Below, piece by piece: positions 1 through 15,000 of a stretch of DNA of 64,000 nucleotides (the stretch's first letter is position 1; each line of letters starts with the position of its first letter). The notes beneath the pieces are model-generated. The model worked only from the letters and a program-made list of their open reading frames with translations, was not told the DNA's origin and ran no database searches. The position numbers and the translations under genes are program-made. This stretch comes from Gonocerus acuteangulatus. Lineage: Eukaryota > Arthropoda > Insecta > Hemiptera > Coreidae. Location of the stretch: positions 91,629,696 to 91,693,695 of the forward strand of contig OX328124.1 in the NCBI GenBank assembly GCA_946811695.1, given 5' to 3'.

Positions 1-1257
1 CACGTCAGGCCTGGCCTGCACAGTTAGTCTATTGTTTTTTTTTTCATTTCACTTTGGTGGACAGGACAGTTCAACTCTGGTCTGGCCTCAAGGTTGTCTC
101 ATACACAGTAAGAAATATCTCAAGATTTGGAGCAAATCTTGAGATATTCCTCATCATGAATGGGCATCCTAATATTTTTAACTTTAAGAAGTAAAATAAA
201 TGATCGGAGTCAAGACTGTTTTCACAAGTAAATTTAATTAGAGAAGGAATAAGAATACTTTTGTAAAAAGAAACACATTTATATTTTTAAATCTACAAAA
301 AGAATAAATTCTTGTAGGAAAGGCCCTGAAGAGGTGTAATGTGAAAGGAAAGAAACATGTCGGGCATAACATTTAAAATTAAGTAGTTGAACTCAAAAGG
401 CGTGCTCATTTGTTGACAGAAACAAGAAGAAAGTGTTATGTTTACAGTTCCTTTGCCGAGCATCTGTTCTTATAGGAAGGCAGGAGGAGTCAGCTCCTGT
501 CCTTCTACCAGAAGAACTGATAAGCGTTTTATGATGCCCAGGGGGAATTAGACGAAATACCACCCTGGGAAAATAAAAAAGTGATAATTTATATATACAA
601 AATTAGGGGAAAAAATCTTTCTTCCAAGATATATAACCCTTCATTTATGCGCAATTGCAAGTAAAACGTATTAATTAGTTTCTTTAGTTTGAATTATTTA
701 TTTATTTTTCATTAACAATTTTATTATTAAAATAAAAGAGTTATACTAAATTCAACGAATATTTCCAAGTTTCTTCACTTGAAAAATATCAAATCTTGTT
801 GATAACCAGGGGTTAAAGAATAGTTCAACACTTCCCTTCAAATTAGAAAACCATGGAAAATAGTGTTCCCTTCAAAAAAATATGTATTATTATTTGTAGG
901 TATCTTAACATCTTTGTTACAATTACAATAAAATCTGTATTGTAAATAATTTTATTTGCAATTATTTGTGTATTTATACTAATGGTAATAGAAAACCATC
1001 AATTAGAAAAAGTATTCATGTAATTGGTTTTGTCAAAACCAAAGAAAGACACAAGAGGCAGTTTTGTAAAGCAAACAAATGCATCATAGCAATGTTAGTA
1101 TTTGGTATTGTTAGTAAAAAACTAATAAATTAGTTAAAAACGTCATAAAACAAAACACAGACGCTGAAGCTAATTAAAATAAAAAATAATTTTTTTAAAA
1201 AAAGTTCACAAGTTCACACAATTGAAGGTACATACATATCTGGGAGAACACACTCAC
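1..1257. other. Intron 3' of exon t; no exon recognised
   Basis: AT-rich sequence in which I could not identify a further Gef26 exon or a polyadenylation region that I would trust. A short palindrome (CCCAGGG/CCCTGGG, about 537-573) is the only structure seen. The terminal coding exon probably lies to the left of the window. Confidence 0.4.
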
Positions 1258-1308
1258 CATTTGGTAAAGGTGGTAATACTGCAACAGCATGCAAAAAAGG
1301 AGGCCTCC
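1258..1308 (-). CDS. Gef26: Gef26 exon t (small C-terminal exon, probable)
   Basis: 51 bp with a good acceptor (attcttatag) and a strong donor (gtgagtgtg). It completes the phase-1 Gly codon of exon s and encodes [16 protein letters not shown], again ending in a split codon. No stop codon, so translation continues further left. The call rests on splice sites, frame and proline-rich content rather than strong similarity. Confidence 0.65.
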
Positions 1309-4300
1309 CTATAAGAATTACATTGTTATATTTTATATATATATGTATATGTATATTTATTTTTGTACAAAATTTATAATTTCTTCAGATGTATAATACA
1401 ATTATTACAAGCCAATTTAGAGAAACTGCATAGGATACGAAGATTGTATAGTAAAATAAAGAAATGAAAGAAGAGAAAACGTTTTTAATGAATAAGAAAA
1501 GAGAAATTTAAAAGAATGTAAAGAATTAAAAATTACGATATTCAGATTACGTAGAAAACATTTTTAGAAGATTTATTTGATTCGTAATAAAAGGATAAAG
1601 TGTTTAAAGAACAAGAAAATTGAAACAGAGGTATCAGAGAGATAAAAAAGAAAAGGTTGTAAGAGATTTTAAAGATTCAACCAGTCACCATGCAGAAGAA
1701 GGTTAGGTGGCAGAGAAGGAGTAGGCATGCAGAGTTATGACATAAAAGTTAAAACATATAGCATTGATCTTTTAAGGGCGCATATTCAAAATTAATAAAT
1801 AAGTTAGTTAGCTGTGCTTATATACAGTCCATATTTTTTTTTTTAAATTGAGTTTCCTGCAATCAAATAATTTATCTATGTACATAAGACTCAAAATAAT
1901 AATTTAACAGCAGCATTAGTTAAAAATTAAGTGATCAGAAAACATTTCAAGAACATGTAGTCACAAAAGTAAAAGCTTTTAGCTTAATTTTTATCAAGGC
2001 AAATTATTATTATTTTGTTATAGTAGGCTTAGTATTAATGTTATGAAACAATGGATAGTTGGGACTCAGCCAAAGAAAACACAGACCCTGGAAGAATCTA
2101 TATTGGATATTTCTTTGGCAGCTTACTTCAGCAGTAAACAACAGGAAGTGAGGAGCGACCACAAGGTACAGATTCGTGGTCGCCTATAGTCCACCCGCAA
2201 AAAAAAAGAACCAGAAGGGGCGTGGTCGGAGTGGAACAAGGCCTTCACACGAATGGGCTGCATGCAGCGCATACGCACTACCATGTTTTATTGTTTGTGG
2301 CAGGGCTATAACTAGAAGTACCTACTTCTATAGCCTCCTCAGACAGATCATGTAGTTCATCTTTTCTTCTCCCTAAGGTTCCGCCATTTTAAAATTGTCA
2401 TTTCAATGAATAATAAGCAAAATGAAACATTAAAAACTGAGTATGTCTCGTTCAGGGAAAGCTTTGGGTGGCCAGGCAAGGGAGATAGTGTTAATTTTGT
2501 ATCAATAATTAGCCAAAAATAAGACTAAAAACAATTTGAAGTATAACGTTGCTGATTTCAAAAACAAAGCGACCGAGGTATCATGTTTATGTTTTGCATA
2601 CACAGTTCATAAGGAAGTTTTCAACTGTTTAAAATAAAAATAAAAAGCAAATCCTTATGGAAGACTTTACAAAATGTGTTATTTGAAGAAAAATAAATAA
2701 TAAAAAATAAAAAAGAAGTCTAGCAAACTATTGGGATTAAACAGAAAGAATTGTGAAATAATAATATTTTGCAATGTAGTACGGGATATTTCTATCAAAT
2801 TTTAAAAATATTGGGTTACAAATGGAGAAGATGTCAACATGAGAGACAAATATTAATAGGGGGGGGGGGTAGAAATAGTTGCTTCAAGGGTTTAGTTTAT
2901 TAGGGAAATAACTAATTTTTGGAAGAAGCCTGCTGAAACTTTAGCTGAATTCCAATCATCCATGATACGGATATAACATTTTTTTAAAACAGTAATAAAA
3001 TTATTAATGAATTACCCAAGTGTAGTAAAAAAATGAGTTGTTTTTTTTCTAACGTTATGCTTCTTTTTAATGCAGTAGCTAAGAAGAAGTTAACTAATAG
3101 AGAGTTCCAAGTGAATTTCATGGAAGACTTACCTGGCTGCATGGCCGAGTGCCTCCTGAGGTGGAATGGAGGTGAGGTAGAAGGGGGACAGGTTTCAGCA
3201 GAGCTGTTAGAGTGCGAGTCCAAAGCTGTAGAATGCCCGGAGTCGCTACTAGTAACGCTACCTACAATTCAAACGAATATAATTACATAATTAATTCACA
3301 ATTACAAAGTAATCTTATATGATTCCAAAACAATTAATTGTAAAACAAGTCACGTACTTCTTCTAAATCATTAATATCTAGTATAAGGACAACAAAGATC
3401 ATTTTCATTTAAAGCCATTCATGAAATCAATTTGATAGGAATCCCTAACACAACAAAAACTCTCTTAAAAGTGATTCCCAAAATAAATTATGATTTCACT
3501 GTAAATCTGCAGAACACAAGATACATTCATAGATGTGCAATGTAATATACTGATTAGAAGAAGATAGGTGGAAGACATTACAGGTAATTGGGAAGTTACT
3601 TATTAATAGATTGTTATTCAATACATTAAACAGCTTTATTTATAATTTAAAACATGATTAAATATCTTAGGCCTTCTTTCGACGTATGCATTATTTGTGT
3701 GAATTTTATTAATAAGCTGACGTTATAAATAAAATAAAGCTTCTATATAAATAGTTTTGACTAAACAAAAATTATTTTATGACGGAGAAAATGAAATCAG
3801 AACCAGGAATGAGAATCAAACTCAATAAGAATTTATAGAAAAACTAATTTACCTCCCTCCCCCCCCCTATTATTATAAAGTTCAAAATATTACATTTTTT
3901 TTATTATTTATAGATAAAAACTAAAAAGTCTTGTAGTTTTAAAGAGTATATATTTATGATAAAATATAAAAATATTTAGGATTGACGATGAGAAGAACTT
4001 GGAATAAATAAGGATATAGCCAGGTAAGAATAGTGAATTGGCTCTATAAAGACATTAACGTTTTATACATCCTGTCTCAAAGTATACACGTAGGACAAAT
4101 ATAAAACAATTTTGTATTTTAACAAATAAATCCAAGTTTTTCCAATACAAGGGATAACATAATTTTGGGTTTTACATGTTATCCCAATGTTGGTTGTGCC
4201 TCTAAATCAATTTTTGAGATTGATGTGATTTTTTTTTTTTTTTTTTTTCAATTTAACCATGAGTGACCATTCTGGCAATTTTTTAGTTAAGGCCGTTCAA

Positions 4301-5491
4301 AGTATAAAGTTTGCCATTTAATATCGTGGACAGTTTGAAAAGCTCTCCTTGAGCTCCCTAAAGATTAAAAAATCTGAAAAAATAATGGTTTCTTCTGACC
4401 CCGAATTGAACATTCGTGTAAATTTTCAGGCCTTTAGGAGCTAAGTAGCCAGTAAAAGAAAATAAAGTAGGGAATTGAAATTGTTTAGCCAAGCACACCC
4501 AATAGTGGTCGTAGACGGATAAAAATTCAGGGGAAGCGATTTTTCTATATATACTTTGAAACAGCATATATGAAATATCAAAGTCTTTCTGGGGCTAATC
4601 TTATGCGCCTATAACCATTAGGACATAATTAGCCTTTTCGCAAGACAATTTAACCTAAATGAACCATTTCATAAATATGAACAGTACAATAATTTATTTA
4701 AAACCTGGCATAATATTGTAACAGTTCCACTTTAATCTTGCGATTACTCATGCATAATTTTTTTTAAATTTTATTCTTAATGAGTTGATTTTCTCTCTTG
4801 ATTATCTGCGAGCCCATATAGCCCTTTGAGATTTCAGAAAACTGATTTAAAGAATATCTACATACCACTTGTGAGTGTCTTCCTCAAAGGTAGATTGGAG
4901 AGAGAGGTGACTGACGAAGATTCAGCACTGAGGTCGACGGAAGAGAGGAGGGCAGGATGATGATAGGCAGGGAGAGGGGGAGTGTCTGAGTGACTTCTCT
5001 CGTGAGAGTGGCCCCTCCCTCCTCGCCTCCCTCCCGTCGGGCTAGGTGCTTGCCTCGTTCTTGTCTTGGACTGCTCCGCTAGGCTCAGCAGTTTACGGAC
5101 TGCTTGAGGAGATGCTGATCCTATCACCCAATTTAGGGAAATAAATTAAAGTTTACAAATGAAATTTTAATTTAATATATTTTTATATTTATTTTTTTTA
5201 GATGTTTGATTTTGGGGATGATAATAATGTAATAGATAATTTCTCTTTGAGACTAGAGGATAGTGGGAAGATAATAAAAAGCTTTTGATAAATTACCTAA
5301 ATATTAATATGTTATTTATAAGCGTTAAGTAATAATCAGTCTAAATAAATTTGAATATTGGACAGACTTTTATGGTTTATAAATCACAATTAATCCTAAA
5401 ACTGAATGTTATATGGAAGTTAAATACATTAGTTATGAAGACTGTTTAATTTATCATTTGTTCTAAGCATAAAAAAAATAGTGTTAATTAT

Positions 5492-5541
<50 letters not shown>

Positions 5542-8500
5542 TGAACAGGAAAGGAGGGAAACATTAAGAAGTGATTCAAAAGAATAGAAGAGAAATATGA
5601 GATTCAAACATGCACTTCATGTCTGTGATTTTAATTCATTCATTTTGTATCTTGCATCAAGAAGATTATACTTAGGGAATCAAGTTGCTTTCCTGCATCT
5701 ATTTTGCTTTCATGCTATTTTTTTTTTTTAAAAAATAGTTTATCATTAATCCTTTATGAGGAGAACAATACACCACAATTGGTTTGAGCTGATTACTGGC
5801 TCTAGGTGGTTGTCATATTTGCCAACTATATTCATTCAATCTTTTCTATGAGAATATGCAGAGAAAACAAGCAAACTATTGGAAGTAAAGTCAAGAGTGA
5901 CGAGGATTAGCTTTGACTTGTCTGTCGTCCTACAATCTAGAATGTCATTCATCATTATTTTATGACATGGCCATATTTATAAGTTCGGCCATGGCCCATT
6001 AGTGGAAGGTCATTCTGGGTTAAGGATCAAATACTCTGTATATATAAATATGTCATCTGAAGAGGAGTCAAATGATTGTTTTTCAATGTATGGCTTTCTG
6101 CCATTTTGAAAATAAAATAATTGCTTAAATGAATACCCTAGAGTATGGACTACTTTTTCCAGGGAAAACAAAATAAAGCATAGTAAAAACAATTATATCT
6201 CAACAGATTTAAATTAAATTGACTGAATGGAAATAAATAAAAAGGTGCTTACCAAATTTGGGGTGTGGGTGTTTCCTATTTCCCTCAGAAGCACTGCTCG
6301 CAGATGAAGCAGTACTCAAGGTGGGAGATGGATTTCTCTTCCTAACAGGCCCGCTACTTGAACCACCTTCCCTTGAGCCCTCACATTCAAGAGAGAGCTC
6401 ATGCAACTTCTCTTCATCTGTAACCACCCTCATCTTGTTCAGGTACGCTTTCACCCTTCGAACCATTTGGGCCTGTAATGGAAAAAAACAAGAATTATAA
6501 ATCATTGGACGATTTATTAGATATTATTAATTAAAACTCAAGTTAGAAAATGTTTTATCGTGATGCTAATTGTCTTCAGGAGCTGTAGGTAATTTGATTT
6601 TGTTTTTTCAAATATTCCTAACTTACTATACACCACCCACTGCAACGAGCAAATTTTGAAAATAATAAATTAAAACTGAACTTTGTTAATCGAAATGTTG
6701 CAATATCAGCATTTTTCAAATAAGACATTTTTTAAAATGTTTTTCTTTAAATTGTTCGGCTTCAAATTTGTAGTAACTTATAAAGAATAAAATCACGAAG
6801 ATCTTATTGAAACCATTTCAACCAAGCCAGAGAATAGTGGTTGGGAATATTTATAATTATTCTGTTTACTCTTCCTAAAACATGTATTTTAGATCGTCAT
6901 AAATAATAAAGCAATAGCTTATTATAATAATTGAAAAAACAATTAACAATACTATTTCAAGTGGAGAAAACTCATTGTCTGCTGCAATGTTTTAAATGGA
7001 ATGTGCAATTGGTTTCGGAATGAAATAGAAACAGAAATATAGGGAGGAAAAGTTAGTAAATTTTGTTTTAAATGGTTATTGTAGGTTATGATAGGCGCAC
7101 ACCGCCTTCAACGACATTACCCTAGTCCACATAGCATCGAAAAGGTTAAAAGATTCAAAAGCATGGATTTTAATGAAATATTACCTCTTCAAACATCTTT
7201 TTAGGATTAGGTGCTCCAGTAGACTTTTTCCTTCGCTTTACAGTAGCTGCCCCTTGTTGGCTGTTGCCAGTTGTTAACTGATTCAGGGTAACCATTGCAT
7301 TAGAAGGAGGTTGCCCACCTAAAACAACATTTGGTTAGTTGAAAATTAACAATTCTCACAAATCTAAACCTTAATAACAAGAAAATAAACTAATACCTTA
7401 CCTAATTCTAACATAGTTAATAGGTCATATGGAGAGGAACACATGTTCGTCAGAGTTCTTACTTCCTTCGCTATCATTCTTAACTTTTCAAAATTTATTA
7501 AACCTTCTACTTTAGTATCATTTCCTAGATGAATGAAGGTTAAATCTTTCTTAACCACAGGATAAAAAGGAATCTGTAATAAAATATAAATAACAGTGTT
7601 AATAATCATAATCCTTCATTTTAATGAAACCAACTATGCATAAATCAATATTAAAGGGACCATGCTTCCACTGTAAAATGTATTTATTACAGATTAACAG
7701 TTTGTGGTAACAGTGATTTCTCAATTCAGCTATTAATAAGTCAATAATTGATTATCAATTGTTCTTGGCATATCAGAGCTAGATTAATTATTATTAACAT
7801 TTAATAAAGTTTGATCAATCTTTTAAACTTGAATATTCTGTAAGCATGTTTAATTATCTGCTTTCAAATAATTATTCAGAAAAAACATAGTATTCCTTCA
7901 ATAAAGAGATTAAAAATCTTGTTGTACAAATTACCTAAAACTAATAATTGTAGTCGATAATTTGAAAGAAAATGCAAAATTTAAATTACGCTTAAGAGTT
8001 GGTAATAATAACATACAATTGGAGGTGTTCCGCTATTGACAAGTTGCCGATATTTGCTCATGTTTCTTGATGGATCCATGATTTGTTGAAGATCTTGAAA
8101 AAGGCGCTGGTATTTTGATGGTAGTTTATCCCAAGTCATTCTCAGCCTGCTCACGGCCCCATGCCCGAGGCCCGAGATTATTGCAAACATTGAATTGAAA
8201 TTTTTGCATTCTTTGCATTGCCCTGAAAAACAGAACTTAATTTAAAATTTATGTCTCACTTAAGAAATAAATATAGCAGTGAGTAACTTAAATCTTAAAG
8301 TGATTTTAATCTTTGTGAAAGGGCAAAGATAAAATAATAATAACTTACGAGCAACTTTGATGAACTGTTTAATGATTTTAGACCTCCTGACAAGATTATG
8401 TTCTGAACATACTTCTGTCACAACCCAAAACATTTCTCTATTTACAAGCTGAAATGAAAGAGAAATTGTTGAACATTAAATCATTTATAAGCCAAACCAG

Positions 8501-9002
8501 GTTAAATTTTCATTAACTCACTATTTTTAGTTTCCATGAATAATTGAGAAATTGTGTACCTTGTTTCATAGACAAAAATGTATTACATAAAAAGGCTCTA
8601 AAAATATATTTATTTTTCCAAATTAATTACTTTATTGCATTTATCAGCATTTAGGTAATAACTAATACATTACAACTAAAGAACAGAAATGAAGAAAGAC
8701 TTTCATAAATTTAAAAATGTGATTCGTAAAATTTATAGCAATGACCTATTGATATCTCGAAAATAGGGAATTGCAAACATTATATTCTTCTTGTATTGAC
8801 CGCGTCATCGTTTTCTTCACCAACGTTCTGCCAGTCATACTGCTGGCAAAACTTTGGTGAAGAAAATAATAACACAGACAATGCCAGAAGACTATAATGT
8901 TTGTGATGACTTGGACCGTGGAAGCCTACAAGTTAAATAGGTAATTCATTTTTGAATAATCCTAGTAACTGAATATAGTAATTGTTTTCCTTTATCTCAT
9001 AA

Positions 9003-9034
<32 letters not shown>

Positions 9035-12000
9035 TTTTTTTTTTTTGGTCAGTGGTTCTAATGCCTAAGTTATCCTAGGAGGGAAAAACCTATTTACCAT
9101 GAAGAATGGTTAACCAGTGACAAGGATTCAATATCTAAGGGAACTATTTGTGCTTTTTGTGTCAAAGAATATTTTGATAATCCTTTTTGATATTCTGCTT
9201 TGCACATACTCTAAAGTCAGAATAGAAATGCTAATTTTTTTTTTTCATTCAAAAGGATTTATTTTATTTTTATCTCCTTCTAAGACTAGAAAAGCAAAAG
9301 TGTTCCTTCCAATCGGAATAGGGTCTTATATAATACCTATGGACCATGGAAAATTGAATATTTACCTCAGCAAATTGGGTGAGCATTGGGGTTCCATATC
9401 TGCTCTTTATACCAAACAAATCGTCAACATATTCAGTACTCTCAATTTGTCGGAATATTGAGAAATCTTGGAGAGTTAACTGAACAGCAACTTCAACAGC
9501 ATTCAACTGAAGGAAGTGTACGTTGCTTTCTCTCACCAGCTCTGATGCAAGGTCATCACCAACGAGTGTTTCGGTAATCCCATTCGTTTTCAGGTAGTAT
9601 CTAAAAAAAAGTTATAGTTATTAGAATTTTTATAAAATACACACACATCAGTTGTAATTTATTTCTTTTTAAAATAATACTTTTATTGTAATCAAGACAA
9701 CCTTGCAGTTACTACTATTTAAAGATAGAAAGTTTTACAAAACCTATCAAGCTGTCTGAAGGTAGGACTTTATAATAACCTTAAAATTTAAGTGTACAAC
9801 TCATAAAAATCATATTTTAATGACCTTATAAATGTTATAATCTTACCTGCTACTTAGACCTATTCTCTCGGCAAGATTTTGAAGCTGATCTGGTAACCTT
9901 TTCTGCTTAATTATCCCTCCTTCAGACACAGACACCTCACACAAAGAAAAGTGCCAACTGGGCTCAGTGATTCCGAATTCCTGAAGAGCTAACATCACAA
10001 CTTCATGTGCTGTTGTTTCCTAAAAAATAAAATAAAATTTGCTACATCATCATGAGTGTAAAATTTATCTTCATCTATTATTCCCCTATAGTTTTTGGAA
10101 TAAATAAGAAGTTTTGAAGAGATTTCTTTCAAATGTGAAAGTAAATGAGTAAAGAAACAATTACTTCAAAATATTCTCCATGGAGTTTTTAAACAATTTA
10201 ATAGAACATAACTGAAGACATAAATGAGTAAAAGAGAAGGCTTATTTAGGTTTCTTAATTTATAATATTTCTTAAAATATAAAAACAATATTTTATAATG
10301 ACTATGTTTATTCTGACTCATGATCACATAAATATAAGCCGAACGTCAGCAATCAATAAAACTCCTATAAAAAATGTGGTATTATTAAGATGCCACGACC
10401 GAACCCTGACAATTCTATCTTCGAAAGAGTAAAAACATACTTCAAATAATAATTAGTAAAATATAAAATATGGTAAAAAGTGAATGAATTATGAAATACC
10501 TATATTAACAAGTTTGTCGCCACGTCACCCATATCTGGATGACGAGTCACATCATAACTTGAGGGCCCAGTTACCAAATATGTTTGTTTGTTGTTTTTTT
10601 TTTTTTTTTTTAATTTATGGGATTTGAAATTAATAGCACAAAAATTTTAGGATTTTTTTCTTTTTACAGAACACCATACTGTTAGATTTTGGCCTACCGA
10701 AAAAGTCAAGCTCACCGTGCTGGGTGAGGAATGTGTTAAATAATATTTTTCAATGAAAGTTACTCAGAGAAGTGAATGGTAAAACTTACAATTACATTGG
10801 ATTTAAACAAAATCAGAATGAAAACTAAAATACTCTACTTGTATAATGATTTTATAGTTACTTAAGAAAAAAAATGATATCTAACCTTATGGACAAGGAG
10901 GTACTTGCAAGTCTGATCTGCCTTGTAGACTTTGAGGACATGCTCAGGATAGTCAGCAGACCTAAGATCATCATAACACAGGTTGACCAAATCAGGCTGA
11001 GTGACGAGTGTAGATTCACCCTGTGGAATAACTTCTTCCCCAGGACCATCCCTGAAACAAGAGCAGATGAAAGACATATCACTAAAAATTGTGATTATTA
11101 TTATTATTATTTATATATTCAAGCATGAAATGTCACAATTAATGAAGTGCAGTAGAAATGACACAATAAGTCAGAAATAAATAAGTAATAGACTCTCACA
11201 TAAATGGTTCTGGTTTGAATTTAGCCTGTGAATATTCTAAGAGGATAGTAAGCAATGGAATCGTTGATAAAAAGGCTCCCAGCTTACTTGTTTAGAACAA
11301 GTCTACTGCCCAGTACACATCACCTTGGGAGTCTATGAATCTAAGAATGAATTCATGGTCTGAGTACATGGTTGGTTCGAAGGTAGTCAGTCATTCCTAG
11401 GTCTTGATTCTTGAATATAAAAACAAGAAGGGAGTATCTTTGCATAAGAGTATCTTTGCACCTCTGAATTTCACTAGTCTTCCTTAGAGCAAATGGGAAA
11501 AATTGTATAGAGAGATGTAGGAATATTGCAAGCCAAAACGTTGGCAAAATACAAACTCATTTCTTATTTTAAAAACGAATAAAATTTATTCAACTATTAT
11601 GAGCCAATCTGGACTATCTCAATCTTGGTTGAAAAAGTATTAGATCCAAATAACCACTAAAAGAAGAAATTTTAATAAAAGAACCAGTCTCAGTATGCTT
11701 TACTTACATAATGGTGTTTTTTGGTAAGATGTTCATCTTGATGAGGGCTTTCTGTAGCCGTTTTTTGGAGGCAAGGGTCATGAAAGATTGTTTGGAAGGT
11801 TTTGTTGGTGAAATTGGTGCAATGGGTAGTGGTGGTAAAGGTGGAGGGTGAGGAGGAGGTGGTGATGGGTCTGACCTCTTTGGAGTACCTCGCCCTCCGC
11901 TACGTCCTCCACCAGAAGAAACCATTTCCTTGAAACCTAGAAATACAACATAAATAAAAACAAATCATTCTAAGGATCTAATATCCAGCAATATATAACA

Positions 12001-15000
12001 TAAAATAAGCTTTATTTTTATTTATAAATTTTTCATATTTAAAATATAAGCAATATTATTTATTATTTAAATTTTAACGTTGATTGTTATTAACTACAAA
12101 TTTTGGGAGGGGTTATCTATAGGTTACCATCTTTTCTAGCCAGGATAGGGCTGATGCCTTTTCTTTTTTCTAAAGAAAAGCTACCATCCCATAGTGGGAT
12201 TCGAACACACGACCTTTGGCACGGAGTGTTAAGTGTTCACGCCATAACAATCACGGTCACCGGGCCTCCTATAAGCAATATGATGTGATCCCATCCTTGT
12301 GAGATATTTTTGTCAAAAACTCAATGTAATGAAGAGTGATAATGATCGGTGATAAATGTGTTCAATGGAATGCATTCCAAAGTCCAAAAATCCTTTTTTA
12401 GAATTTTTATTTATCCTCAATATCAACACTTCTCTCAAAAAAATCTTAGTATAGAAGTATAAGTTAAACATTTAGAAATATTAAGGCTTTACAAAAAAAC
12501 TAGAATATTCTAGATTTAAAATGTCCCTAAGAAATTCCTCATGTTGCAGTAATATGACATTTTCTAACCCAATGATCTATTTTTAGAAGAATTAGTAATA
12601 TTACATAATACTTTTATATTCTCTATGTCTTTATATTTGAAGCATACAGATAATCTACACTCTTAACGCACAGACTCCCACAGCAATTTTCAAGATTGGT
12701 CTAATAAAGCAAATTTAATTTAATCATTTTTCTTATTGAAAACTATAATTACAGTACATAATGATCATCATAAAGCATATAATTGTTTCATTCACAAAAA
12801 AAGGTTGTATAAACCATCCCGAAGCTGGCTTATGTAACAGAAGGTTCTTTACAGAAGCCAACTACGAGTTAGTTTGCACCCAGATACGCTTCGACCTGTT
12901 GTTATGTTACTGCATCGCTACTATTCTGTTCTCTTCCTTGAAACCATCTTTCATTATTAACACTGATTTACCATGAGTTACCTTGTAGCAGGCGTCCGAG
13001 GCAATAACACAAAGTACGGGATAACTCGTAGTTGGCAGTTAACGTGTAAACACTATTTATTTAGATACATTGCCAACAAAACTGTTCAGTTCAATAGCAG
13101 CAGAAACTCAGAATTAAAACTAAGAAATAAAATTTCTGCTTACATTTAAGTAATAGATTACCTGAACTGTAGTATAATTGATTTGAAAATAATGCGTCTT
13201 ACCTAAAAGATTTGATTTTACAGTGATGCTTAGATGAGTGCTAGATCTTAAGATGTCCAATGCTTTAGTGTGAGCTATATGCTCAAAGCTATTGCCATTA
13301 ACTTCTAAAATTTGGTCAGCTCTTTTTAGGCCGACTTCATCAGCTTTGCTTCCTTTTTCAACCTAGAGAAGGAGTGTTATTTAAACTAATGTTCTTATTA
13401 GTTTTTATATTATAATAAAAATATACAATAACTAGTACTATTTACCATAGAAATAAAAATTCCAAATCCTCTTTCATATCCTCCAACTATCGAGAAAGGT
13501 AATGCATCATCTCTGGATGGCCTAGCAAGAGTGATTGACCTCGGCCGAGCTTTAGCAGCACAAGCGATGTTTAGCAACCCAAGCTGGCCGACCATCTTCT
13601 CCCTCTCCAACCAGCCTTCAAAAACTTCTAACTTTTCCATCAGGCCAGGTGTCGTCTCAAAATCAGTGAAATGATTGTTTACCCAAAGAAGAAGGACTCG
13701 TGTCACTCGATCTCGACAGCACTCTTCATCAAACCTTAAAAAATAAGTTTACCAATTAGTTATAAATGAGAAATAAGTACATTCTGTGATTTTAAACATT
13801 TTTTTTTTATTTTGGTGCATCTACTACCGAGGTCATTAGCACCATACTGTTATTATTATGTACAAATATAGTAGTGTTATAGTATAGTAAATAGCATTTA
13901 GTGATCCAGTTCAGCCAACTTCTGTGAATGTTAAAGGAAGATGTTATTTATTTATTTTTTTTATTTTTTTTTTATTATTTTTTTTTGTAAGATGTTATTG
14001 ATAAGAATTATATTAAAAACCAGAAATTTAAACAAAGAAATCCTTTTCTAAAAAAGTGAAAATATTGGTTATTAAGTTTTGCACTCTTACAAGCAAAATG
14101 GGGGGGGGGGGAATACAAAGAAAAAAAAATCAACCGTTCTAAAATTAAGGAATAAATCTATAAAATTAAAAGTTTATTAAGGTGCAGTTTCAAAATATTT
14201 TTTACTTTATTCCTATCAAATTCAAAATGAGATATCATTTTCTGTTTGAGAATATCAAGAGACCATTATCAAATATAATAAGGGAAACTATATTCAATAT
14301 ATCATCAATTATAATATTATAGACTATTTTCTCAGTAGGGTGTATCGAACTTTGGATGGAGAATAGTAAAATATAAAAATAATGAATATTAATGTCAATT
14401 TTAAATTTAGTATCATTTTTGTTCTGTAAGTAAAATTTTTAGCTTTGTCAAATAGTTCTTCATTTTATAAAAAGTAAATTGAATAAACTCACCACTGTAA
14501 AAGTTGTTTAGCAACATCAACTGAACTGTCAATAAATGTCCTATGGGTTAACAGGAAATCTTCAACATAAGTTGGATCAATTATTGAGTTTTCTTCAATC
14601 AACTGTTGCATTAGTTTTTCTGGTGTTCCCTGAAAAATTAAAGAATAATTGAAACAAATTTTTGATGATTGAGAAGATATGGTCGACCATTGAGAAGTAG
14701 AAAGTGTTGATCGTCGGCGTTTCGGTCTATTTTTTTTTATTCAGTAAAACCACATTTCAGAATTAAAATGTATTATTAAAATGTATGTATAGCAAGCCGG
14801 AACGTTGACGCTAATAAAATACATTTTAACTATAAAATGTGGTTTTATTGAATAAAAAAAACCACCAAAACCCTGACGATCAACACTTTCTTGTGAAACA
14901 AATTTTTAGTGAAAATGTGATTATAAATAAATAAAAAAATTCAAAAGCTAGCCAAACATAAATATTTGCCCAATAATTAGGGTTCATATATATAAGAAAA

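Larger units (their letters stand above)
6473..8016. other. Short introns between exons q, p, o and n
   Basis: Introns 6473-7184, 7319-7401 and 7574-8016. AT-rich; no repeats or RNA genes recognised. Confidence 0.5.

Noticed and set aside
1690..1740. Extra small Gef26 exon (donor-like GTGACTGG)
   Set aside because: No acceptor AG at a suitable distance and no frame that joins exons s and t.
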